From Hyaloscypha bicolor E (Eukaryota; Ascomycota; Leotiomycetes; Helotiales; Hyaloscyphaceae), in assembly GCF_002865645.1 (NCBI RefSeq), contig NW_020194594.1, positions 496,001-560,000 of the forward strand: a stretch of 64,000 nt of DNA, in the 5' to 3' direction. Positions 45,722 through 57,353 of this stretch are shown here, one piece after another (the first letter of the stretch is position 1; each line of letters starts with the position of its first letter). Made by a program: the position numbers and the translations under genes. The notes beneath the pieces are model-generated. The model had not been told where the DNA came from and made no database searches. It was given only the letters and a program-made list of their open reading frames with translations.

Positions 45722-46916
45722 TGAATGCGTGGGTAGGATAGCAAACGGAACATGGCGTTATCAAAGCTTACAATGATGTTACTCTTGTCGACTGAAAATA
45801 TGCACGCGCAATTTTCTTTTCGCAACATCGATTCTCCGTCCCCTCCGTACGCTCGGGTGGACCAAGGATCTGGGTCTTCCCCTTTCCCTGAAAACTTCCG
45901 TGCGCTCCTGTTTCTTCCTTTCCCTTCCGAGCGTGTGGGTCTTTATTGGGAGCGTATTACCCTGCCCGTACCCTTACTCCGTCAGCCAGGTTGGGTTCCC
46001 TTGCCTCTCGCCTGTTGACCCTACATGACATCCTACCAATGTTCAGCATTAGCGCCTAGAAACGGCTGACCGTATGGCTTGCATGCCCTCATGGCTTGCA
46101 GCGGGGAACTGGGGAAGGCATCAAGATCTTTCTTTCAGCTTCCATGCCGCGAGGTGGAAGAGCAGACGCCGGAGCCATTGGAGTAATTACCAATTCGGTC
46201 ACTGAACCAGGACGTCGCACGAAGCCTCTGGTGCCCTGTAACTGTGCCCCATACCCGAATCAGCCCCTGCTACACACACCGAGCCTGCAATAGTAGCAAC
46301 TTCGCCCTTACCTTATCTAAATACGGTAGGCCTATGCTAATATTTGTTAAGTAAGACCTAGCCTTATTAGGTTACTGTCTCAGAGCGCGGAAAGTCTCTA
46401 ATCTCTGCTTCGGTAAGCGGATTGAGCAATTGCGGCCTGCGCGAAGGAATTACCGGTGTGATATCTGTATGAATGGCGATGGAACCTGTGCTTTTGATCC
46501 AAATGAGGGTATTGGCTGCAGGAAAATGTCGTTGCCTTGGAATGATTTGATCCCAAAAGCGTCCATGTAGGACGGTTGGGCTCCGACACCTGGCAGTCCT
46601 GCCTCTGCGTAACATTTCTATTTTCGTGCGGTCGGCAAGTCATCTATACCCCTTATCCCTGTGTACAGTGGATAACCTACCAGTAATCGCTGAGACGTTT
46701 CGCGTACAACCGAAGCGAGTGTGCTTACAGTCTTTGTTGGTCCGCGAAACGAAGAGAGTATATATTCTGGGGTAGGTGCACTATTTGCCATCACATTTCT
46801 GGAGCTGAAGTTATCAGTGCATTCTCCTCCTCCTCTTACAGAGCTCTGTTAGTCTCGAGTCTCTAACACACCTCAACTGTCCAGCTCGATTAGGAGCATC
46901 TCAACTCATCGTAAAA
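45722..46916. other. upstream region of MFS gene
   Basis: About 1.2 kb without a convincing gene. A CT-rich, AACTC-rich stretch at about 46,820-46,915 directly before the ATG resembles a fungal promoter and leader. Confidence 0.4.
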
Positions 46917-48733
46917 ATGGCCTCCACCACCGACACTGAGAAAGCGCCGTCTGCAACCGAGATCAACACAGCTACCCACGAGCCCGACCTCGACGAGATC
47001 GGTGAAACGGAAGGCTACATAGTCGATATCTCCCTCGTAGCCGACAAATCTCTTGTCCAAGGACTCAAGCTCGCACCAGACGGCCATACAGTCCTGATCC
47101 CGCAACCAAGCAGCGATCCAAATGACCCATTGAATTGGAGTTGGACGAAGAAACATGTCGTGTTGATTATCATCAGCATGACTGCTTTCTTGCCAGATTA
47201 TGGGAGCGCCACGGGCGCGGTAGCGTTGATACCGCAGGCTGCGTGAGTTTGGACCCATCCCCTGGATTTCAACTTTGGATTTTGCGGCACATAAAACTGG
47301 GAACGAGGCTGACCATTGTTGAATAGAATTTGGGGTATGACGGAGGATACGGTCAATCATTCGCAAGCAGGGAATGTTTTCATGCTGGGCCCTGGTGGGT
47401 TGGCAACCATTATTCTTGCAGCGTACTTTGGCCGTCTGCCCGTGCTTTGGTACTTTGTGATTATTGCGCTCTTGACTGCAGCTTGGTGTGCGGCTGCTAC
47501 GAGTTTCAATAGTTTCATGGCAGCGAGAGTGCTAAATGGATTCTTTTCGACTGTCGCTCAGGGGGTAAGTTACCCCGCGTCACCTGCTGCTGAATCAAAC
47601 GTGACGATTTTCTAGGGTGGGCTTATGTTCATCAAAGATATCTTCTTCTTTCACGAGCACCCGTAAGTCTCTTCTATTTTCGCAGTCCAAACTTCTCTAA
47701 AACAGGCGGCAGGCGCAAAATCAACATCTGGGCTGGATTCGTAATCCTCTCCCCGTACTTCGGCCCCCTCTTTACAGCCTTTATCCTCAATGTCACAAAG
47801 TGGGAATGGGGCTTCTGGCTCCTCACGATAATGACAGCGGTTTGCTTCCTCCTCATAACCTTCTTCGGCGAAGAAACCTTCTACAACCGACACATTCCCG
47901 CCTCTCAACAAGCCGTCCCGAAGTCTCGCTGGCGAAGAATCATCGGTATCGAGCAATGGGAAAGCAGGAAGCAAAGGAGCACCTTCTGGGAAGCGTTCGT
48001 GAGACCTTGGAAGGTAATCGCGAAGCCGACTGTGCTGTTGAGCTGTACTTACTACTGCTTTACATTCGCATGGGTTGTGGGAATCAACACTACGCTTTCC
48101 ATCTTCCTTACCCCGCTTTACAACTTCGGATTGAAGCAAATCGGTAACATTACCTCTACTTTGTTCTTTATCCATGTTATTGGCATGTTCTAACGAAAGT
48201 CGCACATAGGCTTCTTTTACTTTACCCCCGTCGTCGCAGCCCTCCTCGGCTTCGTATCCGGCCACTGGCTCCACGACCTCGCAGCCCGCGTTTACATGAA
48301 GCGCCACAACGGCATCCTCGAACCCGAAGCGCGTCTCGCCATCATCTGGTTCAGCACACCTTTCATGATCGCCGGCCTCGTCCTCCTCGGCTTCTGCCTC
48401 GAAAACGGTTACCACTACATGGTCACCTCTCTCGCGTGGGGTCTCTACGTCTTCGGTATCATGGTCACGACAGTGGCTATCTCGAGCTATAATCTTGACT
48501 GTTATCCCGAGGGAAGCGGTGAGGTTGGTGCGTGGTTGAACCAGAGTAGGACTCTAGGTGGTTTCGTGATTAGTTATTTGCAGGTTAAGTGGGCGTTGAA
48601 GACGGGCACGGAGACGAGTTTTGGGACGCAGGCTGCAGTCGTGGGAGGTATGTTCTTCATTGTGGTAATTCTGCAGATTTATGGGAAGAGGATGCGAACT
48701 TGGAGTGGGAGGTTGCATTTTAAGACTAATTAG
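46917..48733 (+). CDS. MFS transporter
   Basis: Five exons: 46917-47242, 47327-47564, 47616-47662, 47713-48143, 48210-48733; the joined frame is exactly 521 residues. The start ATG has a good context (GTAAAAATGGCC). A hydrophilic N-terminus of about 80 residues ends with the fungal MFS signature DPNDPLNWSWTKK. About twelve hydrophobic segments follow, with a large cytosolic loop in the middle (SRWRRIIGIEQWE) and the conserved RKINIWAGFVILSPYFGP segment. The second half includes FVSGHWLHDLAARVY and EARLAIIW, as in proton-antiporter type fungal MFS families. Likely a plasma-membrane exporter or importer of small molecules; substrate cannot be told. A 254-codon antisense frame over the middle is a shadow. 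Confidence 0.9.
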
Positions 48734-49079
48734 GCGTGAGGAGTGGAGCAAAGTGAGTGGAGAGGATGGGATGGGTGGCAATGGATTCAGGATATGCAAT
48801 GAGTTATGAGGATATGATGATATGATGATACACGATGGGTGTCATTTTGGGGGTCGGAAGGCCAGTCACTGCTTGCTTTATTGGTTCGGATCTCCAAAAT
48901 CATTGTCACTTGTCTCGCAGTGACTGCAAATTGGTTCCAATGCCGAACGTTGAAGCCTAAACCAGATATTGCATCCAACTGCCCCCTTACACCTTTCAGG
49001 GTTTAATTTATTCCCTAGCGAGTTGTGGCCATGGGCCATGCTTCAATTTTCAGGGCCAATCTGGACGAGTGTTTTACTG
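48734..49079. other. intergenic
   Basis: 3' flank of the MFS gene. Nothing recognised. Confidence 0.4.
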
Positions 49080-50131
49080 TTCCTCCTTCTCAACTCTTGA
49101 GTCATGTTCCGAGGAGACCTTCAATGTTCTCTCGGGAAGCTCATCAGTTTTGAATTCTGGCTCGATGTCCTTCTTAGCTTCATCATTAAAGTCCTTACCA
49201 AACCCAAACATCTTGGCGTACTTCGAAGGGTTGGAGAAGTCAGCAGAGACGTTAAAATTGCCCCCAAGAAGCTTTACTACATCGGGACTGAGATGATTGA
49301 CAGTAGTGAGATGCGAGATCTCTGGTGTTCATCGAGCTTGTCCTCTTTTCCGTAGCCAGGCGTTTTACTCTCTTTCTTCAGAGCTCCTCCTTCAAGTCCC
49401 CAAAACCGCGGATTCCCTTGTCTTTGTCTTCTTTCTTGACACCAGCGTGGAATTTCTTCACTTTGAGGAATACTCCCCATGCATTTTTATCCCGAGCAAT
49501 CTCGTGAATCAGTACAATGTGTTCTATTTGGCGAGTCTGGCACTTCACTTCCGCGATTGAGAGGGAATGCTTCGTACACTTGCAGTTTTTGCCAATGAGG
49601 TCATCACACAGCATTCCAATCTGGCAGCATTCGCAATTAAAACGATGCGAAAGGCACTTTTGTCCATCGTCTTCTTTATTCTTGCATTTGCAGTTGCCTC
49701 TGTTGATGAATTGACTGAGATTCTTGTAAGTGTCTTGATATCAATGCAACTTGTTCACGTATCGTCGATATTTTTCTATGACCTCATTCCCATTTTGGAC
49801 TTTTGCAACATCAGAAGGTGATTTGTTTGCCTTCAAGAGATTGCGATATTGTGTCTTTGATCTTGGAGGTGGTTGAGAAGATGATCTTCTTTGCCCTCCC
49901 AGCCACGAAATTAATCAGGGGAGCGAACCTCGCCAAATATATCTGCCATTTTTCCAACACCTGAAGCTCTGATCTGATGCACCGAAACCGACCGAACATT
50001 ACTGCACGGGGTTCAGCTTTCAAATGTGGTGTGGTGGGCAGGCCAATAATGGTCAAGGGGCCTTGCGCCTCAAGTTGTGCCGTCAGCCACCATTTCCCAA
50101 ATCGGGAGCTTGTGTAACGTTGATCAGGCAA
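49080..50131 (-). pseudogene. Cys-rich protein gene, frameshifted
   Basis: On the minus strand four protein-like segments follow each other in different frames: 50131-49811 (FGKWWLTAQLEAQGPL...), about 49,810-49,670 (KVQNGNEVIEKYRRYVNKLH then a TGA at about 49,766), 49,764-49,378 with a Cys cluster (CKCKNK ... CECCQIGMLC ... CKCTKH), and two short charged segments (KKESKTPGYGKEDKLDEH; NFNVSADFSNPSKYAKMFGF) ending at a TAA near 49,080. The shifts at about 49,380 and 49,300 have no splice signals around them. The Cys spacing suggests a metal-binding or disulfide-rich domain that I do not recognise. Confidence 0.45.
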
Positions 50132-50548
50132 TCAACATTCGACAGGCAGCTTTTTGAACAATGAGGGCCAATTCTTCTCACCAATATTTGAACAGTAATT
50201 CGAGGTATATGTGCTGAGTCCGTGGATACTGCAGGTGCATTCGACTACCGGCCTTTGGGACACTGATGACTAATTGTTGTTCTTATCAAGTCTTCTACTC
50301 TTCAGCCGAGTTCCTATCGTTAAGTCTACCTGCAATCTAAGGAACCATGCTGGTTGATTGTTTTTTTGTTTTTATCGAGCCCTGTACCTATGGTTCGAAG
50401 TCCGTTGGCTAAAAATCTATTGCAAATATCTGGCGCCTCTCTATCTCCTCATTAAAAAATAAAAACACCGCAGAAATACTCGCATTTAAAATCAGGCGCA
50501 ATCTCGATGTCCTAGATGTCCCCTAACCATACTTGCCACACAAACACC
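50132..50548. other. intergenic
   Basis: Between the Cys-rich pseudogene and the end of the SCA7-domain gene. Nothing recognised. Confidence 0.4.
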
Positions 50549-51294
50549 TTACGCACCCCAGCCCACAACTCTATAAAAACCAACTGGACGTTCTTCGGTG
50601 ACTCCTCCCTCGTTTCCCCGAACTTTCTCGATAATCTTCCTAGCGACCTCCAAGTGCTCGATCGTAGAAATCTTGTGCCCTGCATACTCTCTAATGACCT
50701 TCGCAACTGTAATATGTCAATTATTTGACCAGTTCCACAACCACTGAGTCACACACCTTCAATCTCCAGAGCCGTCCATGCCTTCGGACCTGGCTTCTTT
50801 TCTTTCGGTTGTGCCGGAGCGTCAGAACTCGGAGCCTTCTCCTTTGAATCTTCTCTGTTGGCCTTATCCTTTCCCTTTCCACCTTGCTTTGAACACGGAA
50901 TCTCTACTCGTGGAACACTTTCTCCAATATAGAAGTGCTTCTCAACACCCCTCTTTTCAGCCTTTGTAGCCCCCTTGCTGGATCCCTCTCCATTGTCCTC
51001 TGGAGACTTGTAACTTCGAGGACCTCCATTCCATGCCGGAGCAGTAATGGTCATGTCATAGCTGCACGAGCGACCAGCTACAACTCGCTTCTGAGCTCGG
51101 GAGTGTGTTTGGCAGTCTCGGAGAGGTTTAGGACACGGTGAGCCGGTGCCGACGTCGGCTACGCCACAGCACTTGTCGAGGTCGACTTTGGGACGACGAG
51201 GGTGAGCGGTAGACTTTTTAATACCGGTGGAGATTGCGGAGAGGATGTCTTTGCAGGTGGTTTTCCTGTCAGGGGAGGGTCTGGTTGGTGCCAT
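50549..51294 (-). CDS. small SCA7-domain (ataxin-7/Sgf73-like) protein
   Basis: Two exons, 51294-50757 and 50706-50549 (50-nt intron, donor GTGTGT, acceptor TTACAG), exactly 231 residues. Residues about 40-85 match the SCA7 zinc-binding signature: CCGVADVGTGSPC, then CQTHSRAQKRVVAGRSCSYD, compared with the known pattern CGV...G..C.R.LTCK.HS...KRAV.GRS..YD. In the SAGA complex the SCA7 domain of Sgf73/ataxin-7 contacts nucleosomes next to the deubiquitinase module. Here the protein is much shorter than Sgf73; the middle is Lys/Glu-rich and disordered, and the last 60 residues form a new helical domain (EYAGHKISTIEHLEVARKII). The conserved Leu-Thr before the second Cys is replaced. Could be a SAGA accessory or a divergent paralog. 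Confidence 0.72.
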
Positions 51295-52166
51295 GTTGGG
51301 TTTGATTGTCCTGGTAGTAGTTTGAACAGTGAGTTGGATTGTCCTTGATATATGTGGAACATTGAGAGATGATTATACTTACTGAACTTCGAATAATGCG
51401 GCTGGTGGCATTAGGGCTTTGCTGGGGTGTAGTACTTTTCATATTTTCTGGTGAAAAAGGAAAAGGTCGCGAAGTCCTTGGGAGTCGTTATATACTGATG
51501 ATTCACACTAAGTCGGTGAACTGTTAAAGCGGCGCCGCGGCAGAGCATCACGATATTGCTCTTGACTCCTTTTCGTCTGAAGATCACTGGACTCGTCTTT
51601 GCTAATGGGTTAAGAGGTACATTTGTGAGTCATTGTTCGCAAATGATCAGGTAGATTGAGAAGTTATTGTTCTCAATTTAGGAGGTACATTGTCAAGCCA
51701 TTATTCAGAAGTCAAGAGACACATTGCGAATAACAATAGCGGATTATTCACACTTCAGGAGTTACACTGAAAAAAAAACTGAGATGAGCTGATTATTTGC
51801 AAACTAGGGGGTACATTGGAAACCGCAACAGCAGATTGTACTAGTAAGGCATAGAACTTCAGTTAATAATTGCTCACAACCTGAGTGGCACTTCCCAACT
51901 CTGGAGTAATACATTATTATAGCTAAACCCCCTATTGTTCCGAGGTTTTGCCAAGGCAAACACCCCTTCTCGACATTTGTATATGGGCGCTGGGAGATAC
52001 AAGCACAGACATCCAAAGAAGAAAAAATGAGAAAGAAATTTTTTTTTTGGTAATCTTGAACAGAAACCAAAACCAAATACAAAAGCAAACAGGCACTTTC
52101 TTTCGCGGCAACTTTAACCAAATACAATTTCTTTTGCTAATTTCTTCGCTCGTGAACTTAAGATCA
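51295..52166. other. intergenic; short direct repeats
   Basis: Between about 51,610 and 51,850 variants of GGTACATTG...CAAGCCATTATTC recur at irregular 40-60 bp intervals (GTACATT or ACACATT followed by a short phrase and TTGTTC/TTATTC). It looks like a degenerate tandem repeat. No gene seen. Confidence 0.35.
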
Positions 52167-52571
52167 CGGCATAAAATAACGGGATTATAGGGCATTTGTG
52201 CTTTCGCAGCACTTCAATTTCTGTTTCTAACGCACTCGGTTACTAAATTGCCCTATAATTCTAGGCTATTGCCCTAAAAACACGCTATAAAACGGTGCAA
52301 GGAGGTACTCACACCTTTTTAGGGCCTCTCCCTTGTACTTTCAAGGGGTACCTCGCTAAAGGGCCCTATAGTAACTACTTATTTAACGTCTAAGCGCTAT
52401 TTACCCCTAAAGATCTTCTCATACCTTGCGAATGTCTTATAGCGCCTCTTAAGATCTGCTTAGGGCGTATGGCCTGGAGTTATATGGCCTTACAGCGGGC
52501 TCAACCCCCTAAATTGTGCCATGGGCCATGTCAAGGGTCTAAATGCCTTGTAATCCCGTCACATTATGCCG
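52167..52571. mobile_element. 405-bp MITE, copy 2
   Basis: Same family as 37993-38395: inverted ends CGGCATAAAATAACGGGATT ATAGGGCATTTG at 52167 and its complement ending ATTATGCCG at 52571, with a similar interior in the same orientation. Copies 1 and 2 have diverged by many substitutions but keep length and ends. No frame with coding signature. Confidence 0.75.
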
Positions 52572-53738
52572 CAATCTTCGTACGCAGAAGGGATGGGAAG
52601 AAATTTCTCTCCGGCGAAACAGGACGGATTTGGCTACCCCTAGTAAGGACCACTTCCAGTTCCAAGTCTATCAACGCCTATTTCTCCTGTCATTTCCGAT
52701 GGAGATGGAGAAAATGCAACAGACGAATGGGCTGGATTCAAGTGTAGACTTGCACTTATTTCTACACCTAACGACGACGACGGCGGCGGCGACGGAAGGA
52801 GACTCCCCCTGTTTAGTAGCACTTTCCGGCTCATGGCCGCTTACAAGGATGAGCAAGGATAGGAGAGCATGGAATGTAGGAGACAGGGTTGATATTTTTC
52901 TTGCTCTTGCGCTTCCGCTATCCCCGAGGGAGGTTCTAATGCCCACCTCTTGATTCGCAAATGGAGAGGCGCTGTCGTCGCACACCTCCATGATCAACAA
53001 GTAACCCTATATCGAGATTCAAGGCAACAAGTCATCATGACCGCAATCTCCAACCACACCAACTTGCAAGCCGATACGAACGAGCATTTGGACCGGGAGC
53101 TTCAGGTTGGCCCAGCCTGTCTGGAGAATCGGCTGCTACCCCAATCCAATAGGAGGAAGACTGCCAGACCTTGCAGCAGCGCCTTTATATTTTCCAATGC
53201 TGCCAGGTATATTCTCCTGAGCAATGGGATTGTTAACAGTACCAGCTTCGTATCACCCCGGCTTCGACTCATTCCACCATGGACGTCCGTCTTACAACTA
53301 AACACTGCAAAGACGGCAAACAGGTTTCAGAGCAGAAACCCCATAGACTGACGATCCCACACGCACTCTCAACGCTAGCTCTTAGATTCTGGGCCGTCAT
53401 TCTCTGTGGGCCTGGATCGTCGTTTCCCACACCCTACCACCAAACCAAATCAAAATCCGAAAACCCTCACACCGATCGCGAATCGAAGTCGGAGTAGGAG
53501 AAAGACTCCCTCCTCATAGTGCGCCCCACAATCGTAAAGTGTACAAAGTTGTTTACAATCAGTATCGCTAAATAATAATACAGTCCAACGCCCAATTGAC
53601 TCCGCAAACCTAACGCCATTCCTGAACCTAAGTCTCCCCAATATCCCACCAACGGAATGCAACCCGCCACCCTCCCATGAAAGACCCGAAGTGTGCAGAT
53701 CGGCTACCACTTCAAAGTCCATGACAGAATGATCGAAA
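52572..53738. other. gene-free or with unresolved gene
   Basis: Frames at 52671-53000 (minus) and 52950-53351 (plus) have no domain and no splice support. I do not call a gene. Confidence 0.35.
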
Positions 53739-54686
53739 TCATTTCGTAGGCATGGATAATGAATACTCCTGCGACGTTTCGTTGAAAGATGGTTGGGTCA
53801 AAAAGATTCTAGAATCGTCTCCGGGGCGCTCGCCAAGTCGGGGGGTCGTGGATCGCGTCAGGAACGATGGGATGGGAGCATTCGGGGGATCGGAAGAGAG
53901 GGTGCTTTGGTTCCGTGATTTGACGAGAGCACGGAGTCGATTTAGGATGGAGAACTCGAGCTTCAATTTGATGCTGTAGAGAGTACTCTTGTACGTCGTC
54001 TCAATGGAATATTGATTGGCGTATTCCGTTCCGAGGAGCGTGATATCCATCAAGATCATCAGAACATTAACCAATATCAGATGGATCATAACGCTGCGGG
54101 CTTCCTCCCGCTTGATGTTCGCTAGCGACTGGAGCATCTTCCTGGCCTCCCAGATATAAAGAGCTGAAATAATGAACTCCTGCGTTGAGAATGCCGTGAT
54201 CTGGATCTTCTCGTAGACTGCGAACGGCTTAAGAAACGGCGCGGGGTTTGAGGAGTTGGAACCAAAAAGGAGAATCGTAGGAGGGATGTGGAAGAGGAAA
54301 AAGTTGATCACTATCAATCCCAAAATCCATCGGATCTTCCTCCCGTCTCGAACAATGAGGTGAAGTCGAGAGTAGAGGACGATTGATTGGCCAGTGACCA
54401 TTGCGTACCAACCGATAACTATGAGCCCCACATTGACATATTCGTTGGTGCAAAGCCGGAAAAACTTCAATAAGAATCCCACTGCGTGAAAGACTATTCC
54501 CCAAGAAGCAATAAGCAAACTCCAAAAGTACACTCCCACACGCCGCTGAAAGGTGGCAAAGATCCAAAAGTTGATCTCGACAACGTTGAAGACCGCAAGA
54601 GCGAAAAATCCAGCTATCGTCATTGCAATGGGCAGCGTAACATCGATCCCCCCACTATATCCTTGGCCCGATAGACTGTTGGCCAT
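53739..54686 (-). CDS. seven-helix membrane protein (DUF7703-like)
   Basis: Single-exon frame of 315 residues from the ATG at 54686; upstream in-frame codons have no ATG. A short N-terminus (MANSLSGQGYSGGIDVTLP) precedes seven hydrophobic segments: about residues 17-40, 50-72, 84-107, 120-140, 160-182, 205-230 and 240-262. Between the first two is FWIFATFQRRVGVYFWSLLI, and GFLLKFF and GWYAMVTGQSIVLYSRLHL follow. This order is what I remember of the fungal integral membrane family DUF7703. A Ser/Thr/Pro-rich cytosolic tail of about 55 residues follows. No G-protein motif can be assigned; function unknown. The opposite-strand frames are shadows. Confidence 0.8.
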   Translation of the reverse strand: MANSLSGQGYSGGIDVTLPIAMTIAGFFALAVFNVVEINFWIFATFQRRVGVYFWSLLIASWGIVFHAVGFLLKFFRLCTNEYVNVGLIVIGWYAMVTGQSIVLYSRLHLIVRDGRKIRWILGLIVINFFLFHIPPTILLFGSNSSNPAPFLKPFAVYEKIQITAFSTQEFIISALYIWEARKMLQSLANIKREEARSVMIHLILVNVLMILMDITLLGTEYANQYSIETTYKSTLYSIKLKLEFSILNRLRALVKSRNQSTLSSDPPNAPIPSFLTRSTTPRLGERPGDDSRIFLTQPSFNETSQEYSLSMPTK

Positions 54687-55964
54687 ACTGGGCCAATGGG
54701 CTTGTGAGAGACACTGGGGGAGGAGGGTCGTGATAAAGGGTGATTGTGGGTGTAGATTTGGAGAAAATAGCGCTCCACACACTCTAGCAAGTAGCCAGAT
54801 GGTTGAGACCTTACTCTTGGGTGGGGAATGATATGCATTCGTAAATCCATATGGAAGTTTTGTTTTTTGCTCGACTCAAGCAAACTCGCAAGCTTACATG
54901 AATGGGCGCAAGCTGAAGCGCGGCGGACGCGTCCGCAACCAAAAGTTAAAACAAGCCACAAGCCACAGGTCAGCAGGGCGAACAGCCCTGCCGCACCCCC
55001 TCGGCCAATCGCTTCCGCACTGCCAGGACAAGGCTGTCTCTCAGCGGCGTCAGATCACCGATTGATCGTGTCCCGGCAAACGGCCGTGCCGTCTCCCCTG
55101 GGGGGCGAGGATTCCATGATCCCAAACCGATCCAACCGAAATGATTGATGTCTTGAGTGACTAAGGGATGTAGGAAAGCGGGCCGGTGATTCGCTTGGGT
55201 GATGCCATCAAACGGAGATTGTCCAGCTGGAGATGGTGTTTTCCCGCTTCCCCAGAAGCCACCCCGGCTGGCAGGTAATTCGAATGCCGTGCCGCCGTCG
55301 GAGTGATTCCGAGCTCGATTTGGAATGTGATCCGAATCCCTCGGCCCAGGTCCCGAAGTCAGCTTCAGCTTCACGCAAAACAGACCGGAGCAACCAACAT
55401 TGTGCAAGGGCCCGGGGGGGGGGGAGAAGCCGTCAAAGTGCCAGAAGGGCGGCCCGGACATGACCATACTACGTACAACGGTCCACGGAGGGGATATGGA
55501 GAACTGCTTGCGATGCTCTCGGATAGGCATATCGGACGGCATATCTCCCCCAGCAGGTATCCCCCGCCCAAAGGAACGGCTCATCAAAACTCGGCAATTG
55601 CATTTGATACCGCGCCCAGTGATCGCACGTGCCCAAGGAGAGCTTCTGTGAATGGAAGGTGAGAGAGACTGGGAGTCGCAGCTCACGAGATGGGCAAATG
55701 AGGTCGAACTGTGTTTGTTGGTTGGTGTTTGAGCGTGGGTTCCTCGTCCTGTCATGCAGCGAACTGAGTCCGGGTTTCACCGTAATTGCGATGTGGAGGG
55801 TGATTATTGAAGGAGTGAAGGCGCACGGGGGAGAGATGACATCTCAGTTATGAACAATATGCGATTCAGCTATGAGGATGTCGCCGCAGATGTTTCTTCA
55901 TCCCATGCTGTAAATGTAGACTTGGGTATTAACGAATCCCGAACATCGCTTACGAGCCCCGGCT
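54687..55964. other. GC-richer gene-free region
   Basis: A 261-codon minus-strand frame at 54970-55755 is Pro/Ser/Gly/Arg-rich, includes a G-homopolymer run and has no domain, so I treat it as chance. The region is the 5' flank of the membrane-protein gene. Confidence 0.4.
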
Positions 55965-56212
55965 CACGGGTCTGTGCGCACAGGGCATTTTCCAAGCATT
56001 TTCAGGCTTCGCGAATTTGCCTTTAGGGTACTAAATGGCAAAGTCTCTTCGTTTACTTGAAGATTATAAGACAACAACAAATAGTTATGACTTAGGATTC
56101 GGATTTTGGGAATTAAAATAAGTCAAGTAAAGTTTCATTAATTAATCCTTAGCGATTTAATTTTTTAAATATTCATTTATAACTAAAATGCCCTGTGCGC
56201 ACAGACCTGTGG
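55965..56212. mobile_element. 248-bp MITE with 9-bp flanking repeats
   Basis: Inverted ends CACGGGTCTGTGCGCACAGG GCATTTT at 55965 and its complement (one or two mismatches) ending at 56211-56212. Both sides are flanked by the direct repeat GCCCCGGCT (55956-55964 and 56213-56221). A duplication of 8-9 bp suggests hAT-type or similar transposition. The interior is AT-rich and non-coding. Confidence 0.72.
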
Positions 56213-57353
56213 GCCCCGGCTCGTTAGATAAGATGCCCTACATGGCAGTCAGTGTATAGGGGCAAGATTCTGGGTTTCTTGGAATGGCCTTCGCCCGCTG
56301 GAAAGATCAAAAAACCTTGACTCTTGGTTATAATACCAGATGTATACTCAAGGTCACTCTAAACGCAAGATTTTGCTGGAAGTCGGTCAAAAAAGTTCTC
56401 CAATTCATTCGAAGTCTCGAGACGCCGTTTATTCGACGAGGCCATCCAAGTTACGCTTAGAGGATTGAAAGCCGGAAGCCCTCGATTATCCTGCAAATAT
56501 TTTCAACCCAACATTGACGATGGAGAGAAATGTCTTCAGTCCCAAGGCGCAGGGGGTTCGTATTTTCAATCGTTTTATTGGCCCAATAGAAACGTATCGG
56601 TCGGCAAGGAGTTGATCGCAAACGCCAATTTAATACTCGTCAAGGATGATTGAGGGTCTGTGAGCTAGCGGGGAAGGAAGAGAAGTGCTTACTACTTACT
56701 ACGTAATTTACTCTTCCCCCACTGTTACATTTAATTAGGGGGGGAGTAAGTGAGAATTCCCCCTCCCCCTTTATAAATATAACAGTGGGGCCAACCCCTG
56801 TACTGAACACTCTTAGTGGCTGTAGCCCTTGTTTGCAAGGTCGGACAGGCCAATGAAGCCCTAACTGTGGATCTAAGTCCCTTGACAATGGCCTCAAGCG
56901 AACGAATTCTTTTCAAGAAACCCCTGCTCAACTCTCTACTTTCGACCCACTGTTACCCTTATTGGGGTTGGAGGGATAGTATTACAGTCTTTCTCAACCA
57001 ACGTGCGTGGTAGGACTACTGATAATTTCCTACAGTAGCACTACGGGAAGACGCAAAATGGCTCGATTGACTGTGCTGAACCTTAAACTCAATCCAATTG
57101 TTTATTTCCGGAAGGAATCTCCTAAGACCCAATCTAGGATGACCCTTTAGGTTTCCGATACCTTGGCGCTATTGTGAATCCCAGTTTGGTCATTGTTTAT
57201 GTCGCATAGGTAAAGATCTGACTAATAACTGACAAGGTCGCCCTCACCGTCTTTGTTACCAAGCTTTTCAAAATCTTGCTTCGGACGATAATTTTAAGTT
57301 CGGAGTCATGTACTCCATGTCTACATCAGGTCGATGTGGAGAAAAGACCACCA
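56213..57353. other. intergenic; small fold-back at 56716-56791
   Basis: CCCCCACTGTTACATTTA (about 56,716) and TATAAATATAACAGTGGGG (about 56,772) form a 75-bp fold-back. Nothing else recognised. Confidence 0.4.

Noticed and set aside
47651..48415. 254-codon frame antisense to the MFS gene
   Set aside because: Entirely opposite to well-supported exons of a transporter; Glu/Arg-rich composition is the expected shadow of hydrophobic codons.
54970..55755. 261-codon minus-strand frame
   Set aside because: Composition is Pro/Ser/Gly/Arg-rich, it crosses a G-run, has no domain or splice partner, and lies in a GC-richer flank where chance frames are long.
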